Shown here piece by piece: positions 8,259 to 11,839 of a stretch of DNA of 11,839 nucleotides. Position 1 is the first letter of the stretch, and the number at the start of each line of letters is the position of its first letter. The notes below the pieces were generated by a model that ran no database searches, was not told the DNA's origin, and was given only the letters and a program-made list of their open reading frames with translations. The DNA lies in the NCBI GenBank assembly GCA_015069065.1, contig SVJI01000028.1, forward strand, positions 1-11,839, written 5' to 3'. This stretch comes from Oscillospiraceae bacterium (lineage in GTDB: Bacteria; Bacillota; Clostridia; UMGS1883). The translations under genes were made by a program, and so were the position numbers.

Positions 8259-8288
8259 ATTATACCACACAAAGGGCATTTTCGTCAA
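8259..8288 (-). promoter_or_regulatory. Sigma-A type promoter of the yicC operon
   Basis: On the minus strand the -35 is TTGACG (8288-8283), the spacer is 18 bp, and the -10 is TATAAT (8264-8259) preceded by TG one base upstream, an extended -10. This is a strong match to the housekeeping consensus. Transcription should start near 8251-8253 and read into yicC and the genes after it. No other convincing promoter was noticed down to the left edge, so it may drive the whole ten-gene operon. Confidence 0.82.
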
Positions 8289-8315
8289 CTGTTTTACACC
8301 TTGATTTCTAACAGC

Positions 8316-8363
8316 AAAAAAGACTGATTGGGATATAAATTTTTCATCCCTTTCAGCCTTTTT
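8316..8363. terminator. Bidirectional intrinsic terminator between hslO and yicC
   Basis: On the minus strand AAAAAGGCTGA (8363-8353) pairs with TCAGTCTTTTT (8327-8317) over 11 bp with one G-U pair. Inside, after a symmetric two-base bulge on each side, GGGAT (8350-8346) pairs with ATCCC (8334-8330), leaving an 11-base loop. The arm ends in six T on the minus strand, and the mirror arm gives TTTTT on the plus strand, so it can stop transcription both ways. It would end the hslO transcript and any RNA begun at the promoter at 8402-8431. Confidence 0.85.
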
Positions 8364-8396
8364 GCCGCGTAGCAGCAACGGCATGTTTCAGCCGCA
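8316..8396 (-). ncRNA. Candidate short transcript (small RNA or attenuated leader)
   Basis: The region between the extended -10 at 8402-8407 and the terminator at 8316-8363 would give an RNA of about 80 nt. Its first 35 bases can form two alternative small stems that share GCCG (8382-8379): CGGC/GCCG (8394-8391 with 8382-8379) or TGCCG/CGGCA (8383-8379 with 8367-8363). GGCTGAAA occurs twice, at 8393-8386 and 8358-8351; the second copy is the 5' arm of the terminator, so the first could compete for the same partner. I do not recognise a known RNA family. It could be a small RNA, an attenuator of the yicC operon, or an inert spacer. Confidence 0.35.
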
Positions 8397-8401
8397 CCAC
8401 T

Positions 8402-8431
8402 ATTATAACACAGATTTTTCCAAAGTGTTGA
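8402..8431 (-). promoter_or_regulatory. Extended -10 promoter upstream of the hslO-yicC terminator
   Basis: On the minus strand TATAAT at 8407-8402 is preceded by TG one base upstream (TGTTATAAT), a perfect extended -10. The best -35 is weak: TCAACA at 8431-8426 with an 18 bp spacer, or TTCAAC with 19 bp. An extended -10 can compensate for a poor -35. Transcription would start near 8395. It would yield a short RNA stopped at the terminator, with any read-through entering yicC. Confidence 0.55.
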
Positions 8432-8432
8432 A

Positions 8433-8454
8433 TTTACATCTAATGTGATGTAAA
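8433..8454. repeat. AT-rich inverted repeat, possible operator
   Basis: TTTACATC (8433-8440) and GATGTAAA (8447-8454) are perfect 8-base inverted arms separated by 6 bases. The repeat lies directly upstream of the -35 region of the promoter at 8402-8431. This spacing and symmetry would suit a dimeric regulator or an upstream activating site. As RNA it would be a weak hairpin with no following T-run on the minus strand, so it is a poor terminator. The regulator is unknown. Confidence 0.4.
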
Positions 8455-8487
8455 AAAATTTTTTAATCTAGATCTTTTAAAAACAAT

Positions 8488-9369
8488 TTATTTCGCGCTT
8501 TCTAAAAGCGCCTCCAACTCTTCCTTTGTATATTCGTAAACATTATCACAAAAATGGCAGGTTATCTCCGCCTTACCGTCCTCTGCGATAATCTTACCCA
8601 ACTCCTCACGACCTATGCTGATAAGCGCGCGGTCAGTACGCTCACGGGAGCAATCGCATTTATATGCGGTGGGTACATCCTCAAAATATTCTATCTCGTA
8701 GTCCTTTAAAAGCTGTTCTACAATATCCTTAGGCTTTTTTCCGCTGTCCAGCATCTCTGTAACAGAGGAAATGGAAGCAACGGTTTTTTCAACGTTTTCA
8801 ATATCTTCATCATACGCTCCGGGAAGCACCTGAAGTATGAATCCCCCCGCCGCCTTAATAGTATAATCCACATCCACCAGAACGCCCAACGCAACTGCTG
8901 TCGGAAGCTGCTCACTGGTAGCATAGTACGATGTAAGGTCCTCTGCAATTTCTCCGTTTACAAGCGGAACCTGACCTACATACGGCTCTTTCAGCCCTAA
9001 ATCGCGAATAATACTCAGCATACCGTCGCGGCCTACTGCTCCGCCTACATCGAGCTTACCTTTTTCGTTAAGGGGTAAATCCACCAATGGATTGTCCACA
9101 TATCCTTTAACGTTGGCACGACCGTCCCCCACGGCAACTACTCTGCCTATAGGTCCGCCGCCGTTTAACTGAACGGTCAGACTATCGTCACTGCTTTTGA
9201 GCATACTGCCCATAATTGCAGCCGCGGTAAGCGCACGCCCAAGTGTTGCTGCCGCAGTTGGTGACATTTTATGAATTTCCTGCGCACGGTTGCATAGAGC
9301 AGTAGTGTCTGCAGCGACAACACGGATTGCGCCATTAGAAGTTATGGCATTTACTATGTGATCTGCCAT
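8488..9369 (-). CDS. hslO: Hsp33 redox-regulated chaperone
   Basis: This 293-residue protein is the Hsp33 holdase, activated by oxidative unfolding in the cytoplasm. The N-terminal core shows ATLGRALTAAAIMG (41-54), QLNGGGPIGRVVAVGDGRANVKGYV (67-91) and the GGAVGRDGMLSIIRDLG stretch (109-125). The C-terminal redox switch has the four zinc-binding cysteines: Cys238 and Cys240 in KCDCSRER, Cys271 and Cys274 in CHFC. Length is standard. The start has AGGAGG 8 bases upstream. It lies directly after the terminator of the rplJL operon, with no promoter visible in between, so it may be expressed by read-through or from a promoter I did not see within rplL. The terminator at 8316-8363 would end its transcript. 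hslO here, where rpoB is usual, is a notable neighbour. Confidence 0.96.
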   Translation of the reverse strand: MADHIVNAITSNGAIRVVAADTTALCNRAQEIHKMSPTAAATLGRALTAAAIMGSMLKSSDDSLTVQLNGGGPIGRVVAVGDGRANVKGYVDNPLVDLPLNEKGKLDVGGAVGRDGMLSIIRDLGLKEPYVGQVPLVNGEIAEDLTSYYATSEQLPTAVALGVLVDVDYTIKAAGGFILQVLPGAYDEDIENVEKTVASISSVTEMLDSGKKPKDIVEQLLKDYEIEYFEDVPTAYKCDCSRERTDRALISIGREELGKIIAEDGKAEITCHFCDNVYEYTKEELEALLESAK

Positions 9370-9383
9370 TTGGCACCTCCTAT

Positions 9384-9426
9384 AAAAAAATTAAACAAGG
9401 GTTACGCCGTTATGGCATAACCCTTG
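9384..9426 (-). terminator. Intrinsic terminator after rplL
   Basis: On the minus strand CAAGGGTTATGCC (9426-9414) pairs with GGCGTAACCCTTG (9408-9396) over 13 bp with one G-T pair and a 5-base loop, followed by TTTAATTTTTTT (9395-9384). This is a strong intrinsic terminator for the rplJL transcript. The hslO ribosome site begins only a few bases after the T-run, so any hslO expression from upstream must pass it. Confidence 0.92.
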
Positions 9427-9444
9427 AAATTCGGCAAAACAAAA

Positions 9445-9819
9445 TTACTTAAGTTCAACCTTTGCGCCAACTTCTTCAAGCTGAGCCTTAATCTTTTCAG
9501 CATCATCCTTAGAGATAGCTTCCTTAAGAGTTGTGGGAGCGCCATCAACTGCTTCCTTAGCTTCCTTAAGGCCAAGACCTGTGATTTCACGAACAACCTT
9601 GATAACCTTAATCTTTTCTGCACCTGCGTCTGCAAGAACAACGTCAAATTCGCTCTTCTCTGCACCGCCTGCTGCAGCTGCGCCATCACCAGCAGCCATA
9701 ACAGCTACAGGAGCTGCTGCGCTAACACCAAATTCTTCCTCCATAGCCTTTACAAGCTCAGCTACTTCGAGGAGCTTCAATTCTTTAATTTCAGCAATAA
9801 TTGTTTCGATCTTACTCAT
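9445..9819 (-). CDS. rplL: Ribosomal protein L7/L12
   Basis: This 124-residue protein forms the flexible stalk dimers of the 50S subunit that recruit translation GTPases. The N-terminal dimerisation and L10-binding domain covers about 1-32. An Ala/Gly-rich hinge follows (about 33-54), then the globular C-terminal domain EKSEFDVVLADAGAEKIKVIKVVREITGLGLKEAKEAVD (54-92), which contains the conserved factor-binding helices. Length is normal. The start is set by AGGAGG 9 bases upstream. It follows rplJ by 34 bases, so L10 and L12 are made from one transcript under the L10 leader, and a terminator closes the unit. Confidence 0.98.
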   Translation of the reverse strand: MSKIETIIAEIKELKLLEVAELVKAMEEEFGVSAAAPVAVMAAGDGAAAAGGAEKSEFDVVLADAGAEKIKVIKVVREITGLGLKEAKEAVDGAPTTLKEAISKDDAEKIKAQLEEVGAKVELK

Positions 9820-9853
9820 TGATACTTACCTCCTATAATAAGTTTAAAATATT

Positions 9854-10486
9854 TTATTCTTCTGTGGGAGCCTCAGCTGCTTCTTCAGCAGGAGCCTCTG
9901 CGGGAGCTTCCTCTGCTACGGGAGCTTCCTCAACTGCGGGAGCTGCTTCCTCTACAGGAGCCTCTTCCTTTTCTACCTTAATGTCAGCGGGCTCAACGCC
10001 GTTATCAACCAATGCCTGCAATGTACGTGCAAGATTGCTGATAGGAGCATTCAAGCTGCCGAGCATCTTAGCGATAAGAGTTTCACGGTTGGGTGTAGCT
10101 GCGAGCTTCTTAACTTCGTCAAGAGCGAGCACCTTACCATCCAAAAATCCGGCCTTAATTTCGAGCTTATCATTTTCCTTCGCAAAATCTGCGATAACCT
10201 TTGCGGGAGCAACCTCATCAGTCATGCTGATAGCGAGTGATGTGGGTCCGTTAAGGATAGGATCGAGCTCGTCAAAGCCAACTTCCTTTGCTGCAAAGCG
10301 TGTAAGAGTATTCTTAATAACCTTGTACTCAACGCCTGCTTCACGAAGCTTGTTACGAAGCTGTGTATCCTGCTCAACAGTAAGTCCGCAGTAATCAACG
10401 AAAACGCCTGAAACTGCTGTTTTGAACTGTTCAGCGATAGCGGAAACTACCTGCTTCTTTTCTTCGAGAACTTTCTGACTTGGCAT
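9854..10486 (-). CDS. rplJ: Ribosomal protein L10 with acidic C-terminal tail
   Basis: L10 anchors the L12 dimers to 23S rRNA at the base of the 50S stalk. The family core spans about 1-171: KVLEEKKQVVSAIAEQF, VFVDYCGLTVEQDTQLRNKLREAGVEYKVIKNTL (28-61), and the C-terminal helix SNLARTLQALVDNG (150-163), which holds L12. Beyond the usual end (about 165-175 residues) there is an extra tail. From 174 to 210 it uses only Glu (14), Ala (13), Pro (6), Val (3) and Thr (1), in PVEEA/PAEEA-like repeats, and is probably disordered and strongly acidic. The start is fixed by GAGGTG upstream. The gene is preceded by its own promoter and an L10 leader, so it is autoregulated by L10-L12. Confidence 0.97.
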   Translation of the reverse strand: MPSQKVLEEKKQVVSAIAEQFKTAVSGVFVDYCGLTVEQDTQLRNKLREAGVEYKVIKNTLTRFAAKEVGFDELDPILNGPTSLAISMTDEVAPAKVIADFAKENDKLEIKAGFLDGKVLALDEVKKLAATPNRETLIAKMLGSLNAPISNLARTLQALVDNGVEPADIKVEKEEAPVEEAAPAVEEAPVAEEAPAEAPAEEAAEAPTEE

Positions 10487-10510
10487 ATTCTCACCTCACA
10501 AATAATAATG

Positions 10511-10548
10511 AAAAAAGGGATTCTCTGCCCATAGACGCAAAGAATCCC
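10511..10548 (-). terminator. Attenuator terminator in the rplJ leader
   Basis: On the minus strand GGGATTCTTTGC (10548-10537) pairs with GCAGAGAATCCC (10528-10517) over 12 bp with one G-U pair, followed by TTTTTT (10516-10511). The loop is exactly GTCTATGG (10536-10529). The terminator ends before the rplJ ribosome site, so it controls rplJL read-through. Confidence 0.9.
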
Positions 10549-10614
10549 GTGTTTGTTTTAGGAATACTTCCTCGGCAGGACTTACCTTTATGCCTGCTGT
10601 CTATGGAACTAACG
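10511..10614 (-). promoter_or_regulatory. L10 leader (autoregulatory rplJL leader RNA)
   Basis: The motif AGACAGCAGG followed by CCTGCCGAGG is the conserved L10 leader core bound by the L10(L12)4 complex. The GCAGG/CCTGC stem uses 10597-10593 and 10579-10575. A second stem, AGGAA/TTCCT, uses 10572-10568 and 10564-10560. CCATAGAC at the 5' end (10606-10599) is an exact complement of GTCTATGG (10536-10529), the loop of the downstream terminator, giving a closing helix that cannot form together with the terminator except as a pseudoknot. In B. subtilis L10(L12)4 binding to this leader promotes termination; the same feedback is expected here. The exact role of the closing helix is inferred. Confidence 0.9.
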
Positions 10615-10620
10615 GTATAT

Positions 10621-10649
10621 ATTATACACCGTGTTTTTCAGTTTGTCAA
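10621..10649 (-). promoter_or_regulatory. Consensus sigma-A promoter of rplJL
   Basis: On the minus strand TTGACA (10649-10644), a 17 bp spacer and TATAAT (10626-10621) match the housekeeping consensus at every position of both hexamers. It begins three bases after the rplA stop codon. The start site should fall near 10613-10616, just before the L10 leader. It makes rplJL independent of the rplKA transcript. Confidence 0.93.
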
Positions 10650-10652
10650 GAA

Positions 10653-11345
10653 TTAGTTTATCTTTGACGCATTTATTTTTATTCCGGGGCCCATTGTGCT
10701 TGCTACAGCGAGGCTTCTGATATACTGACCCTTAGCTGTTGCGGGCTTAGCCTTAAGAATAGCTGACATAAGAACGTCAAAGTTTTCCTGGAGCTTTTCA
10801 GCACCAAAGGATGCCTTACCGATGGGGCAGTGAATGATGTTTGTCTTATCAAGACGGTACTCAATCTTACCTGCTTTTACATCGTTTACAGCCTTTGCAA
10901 CATCCATGCTAACTGTACCTGCCTTGGGGTTGGGCATAAGGCCCTTAGGTCCAAGGATTCTCGCGATACGACCGATAACACCCATCATGTCAGGTGTAGC
11001 GATTACAACGTCGAAATCAAGCCAGTTTTCTTTCTGGATTTTTTCAACAAGTTCTTCAGCGCCTACATATTCAGCGCCTGCATTCTGCGCCTCTGTTGCT
11101 TTTTCACCCTTAGCAAAAACAAGAACTCTAACCTTCTTGCCTGTACCGTGGGGAAGAACAACAGCACCTCTTACCTGCTGGTCTGCGTGACGAGAGTCAA
11201 CACCGAGCTTTGCGTGGAATTCGATTGTTTCATCGAATTTCGCGCTTGCAGTCTTTACAACAAGGTCAAGAGCTTCGGCAGGATCATACTGCTTACCGGT
11301 TTCTATAAGATTAGCACCGGCTACATATTTCTTACCATGTTTCAT
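10653..11345 (-). CDS. rplA: Ribosomal protein L1
   Basis: This 230-residue protein binds 23S rRNA at the mobile L1 stalk that guides exit of deacylated tRNA. Family signatures are clear: GVDSRHADQQVRGAVVLPHGTGK (48-70), with the conserved domain I residues, and GVIGRIARILGPKGLMPNPKAGTV (122-145). IEYRLDKTNIIHCPIGKASF (161-180) has Cys where Val is common. Length is normal. The start has AAGGAGG 8 bases upstream. It follows rplK by 54 bases, and this spacer contains a likely L1 binding hairpin, so L1 probably controls its own synthesis. The stop is followed at once by the rplJL promoter. Confidence 0.98.
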   Translation of the reverse strand: MKHGKKYVAGANLIETGKQYDPAEALDLVVKTASAKFDETIEFHAKLGVDSRHADQQVRGAVVLPHGTGKKVRVLVFAKGEKATEAQNAGAEYVGAEELVEKIQKENWLDFDVVIATPDMMGVIGRIARILGPKGLMPNPKAGTVSMDVAKAVNDVKAGKIEYRLDKTNIIHCPIGKASFGAEKLQENFDVLMSAILKAKPATAKGQYIRSLAVASTMGPGIKINASKIN

Positions 11346-11359
11346 TACTGTTACCTCCT

Positions 11360-11389
11360 TGTGGTTCGTCGGGAATTACCCCTCCCACA
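11360..11389 (-). promoter_or_regulatory. Probable L1 autoregulatory binding hairpin between rplK and rplA
   Basis: On the minus strand TGTGG (11389-11385) pairs with CCACA (11364-11360). Inside, GAGG on the 5' side and GACGAA on the 3' side flank a short GGG/CCC stem. The pattern GTGGGAGG ... CGACGAACCAC resembles the L1 site of 23S rRNA (GUGGGAG ... GUGAAAUACCAC) and the L1 mRNA site known from thermophilic bacteria. The hairpin ends just before the rplA ribosome site AAGGAGG, so L1 binding could block rplA translation. The resemblance is from memory. Confidence 0.65.
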
Positions 11390-11399
11390 TTCTCTTTGA

Positions 11400-11825
11400 T
11401 TATTCCTCTACCGTTACGCCCATGCTTCTTGCTGTACCGGCAATCATGCTCATAGCTGCTTCAAGGCTTGCAGCGTTAAGATCGGGCTTCTTAAGCTCTG
11501 CGATCTGCTGAAGGTCTGCCTTTGAAAGCTGAGCAACCTTTGTCTTGTTCGGCACGCCGCTACCGCTTTCGATTTTGCATGCTTTCTTAATAAGAACTGC
11601 AGCCGGCGGTGTCTTTGTGACGAAGCTGAAAGACCTGTCCGCATATACGGTAATAACAACAGGGATAATTAAACCTGCGTCTTTAGCTGTTCTCTCGTTA
11701 AATTCCTTTGTAAACTGCACAATGTTAACACCGTGCTGACCGAGAGCCGGACCTACCGGAGGAGCCGGAGTAGCCTTACCTGCGGGGATTTGTAATTTGA
11801 TATAACCTGCGATTTTCTGAGCCAT
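11400..11825 (-). CDS. rplK: Ribosomal protein L11
   Basis: This 141-residue protein has the standard L11 length. It binds the GTPase-associated centre of 23S rRNA together with L10. The N-terminal domain MAQKIAGYIKLQIPAGKATPAPPVGPALGQHGVNIVQF (1-38) contains the conserved proline-rich helix linked to thiostrepton sensitivity and to stringent-response signalling. The C-terminal rRNA-binding domain covers about 74-141, with TPPAAVLIKKA and GTARSMGVTVEE. I use the ATG at 11823-11825, which has AGGAGG 8 bases upstream at the window edge (11834-11839); an in-frame GTG three codons earlier would lie inside that ribosome site. Its promoter lies beyond the right edge. Confidence 0.98.
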   Translation of the reverse strand: MAQKIAGYIKLQIPAGKATPAPPVGPALGQHGVNIVQFTKEFNERTAKDAGLIIPVVITVYADRSFSFVTKTPPAAVLIKKACKIESGSGVPNKTKVAQLSKADLQQIAELKKPDLNAASLEAAMSMIAGTARSMGVTVEE

Positions 11826-11839
11826 GGTTTGCACCTCCT

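Noticed and set aside
8186..8272. A 29-codon N-terminal extension of YicC.
   Set aside because: It would start upstream of the predicted transcription start and across the -10 region; homologues begin at MIKSMTGYG.
8250..8384. A 44-codon reading frame on the minus strand, ATG at 8382-8384, beginning MPLLLRGKKAERDEK.
   Set aside because: It has no ribosome site, runs through the whole terminator hairpin and over the yicC promoter, and matches nothing I know. It is best explained as a chance frame, although a database search for repeated copies of this segment would be simple.
8316..8400. Possible tRNA, signal recognition particle RNA or known riboswitch in the hslO-yicC spacer.
   Set aside because: No cloverleaf or T-loop sequence, no SRP core bases and no riboswitch consensus that I know could be found; only the terminator and small alternative stems are supported.
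9801..10394. A 197-codon plus-strand frame rich in Ser and Ala opposite rplJ.
   Set aside because: It is the antisense shadow of the Glu/Ala/Pro-rich L10 tail and core; it has no recognisable domain or start signal.

Overview
This is a housekeeping stretch of a low- to mid-GC Firmicutes chromosome, most likely a clostridium (Clostridia, Oscillospiraceae/Ruminococcaceae-like). The evidence is the protein families (a RemA/DUF370 protein, a YugP-type zinc peptidase, an L10 leader of the Bacillus/Clostridium type), strong AGGAGG ribosome sites, and the block yicC-remA-gmk-rpoZ-priA-def-fmt-yugP-rsmB-rlmN, which matches the yloC-to-yloN region of Bacillus subtilis with small differences. The taxon below class level is inferred. 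Every convincing gene lies on the minus strand, so the window is transcribed from right to left.

Right part (about 9.4-11.8 kb): the ribosomal stalk genes rplK (L11), rplA (L1), rplJ (L10) and rplL (L7/L12). A hairpin resembling the L1 binding site of 23S rRNA lies between rplK and rplA. Three bases after the rplA stop is a consensus promoter (TTGACA, 17 bp, TATAAT), followed by an L10 leader with a transcription attenuator before rplJ. A strong intrinsic terminator follows rplL. hslO (Hsp33) then starts only about 15 bases after the terminator's T-run, in a place where rpoB and rpoC would be expected.

Middle (8186-8487): a 302-base gene-free segment. It holds an AT-rich inverted repeat, an extended -10 promoter, a long bidirectional terminator, a second strong promoter (TTGACG, 18 bp, TATAAT with TG extension), and a hairpin-containing yicC leader. 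The first promoter plus terminator would make a transcript of about 80 nt: a small RNA, or an attenuated leader of the operon below.

Left part (1-8185): a compact operon of ten genes with gaps of at most 22 bases and two overlaps. It covers RNA turnover (YicC), biofilm/osmotic regulation (RemA), nucleotide metabolism (Gmk), RNA polymerase omega (RpoZ), replication restart (PriA), formyl-methionine addition and removal (Fmt, Def), a membrane metalloprotease (YugP-like) and rRNA/tRNA methylation (RsmB, RlmN). rlmN is cut by the left edge.

I found no mobile element, CRISPR array, phage gene, tRNA or rRNA, and no evidence of a novel protein system. The points worth a second look are RNA-level: the L10 leader whose terminator loop exactly complements its 5' end, the L1-site mimic, and the promoter-terminator cassette between hslO and yicC.
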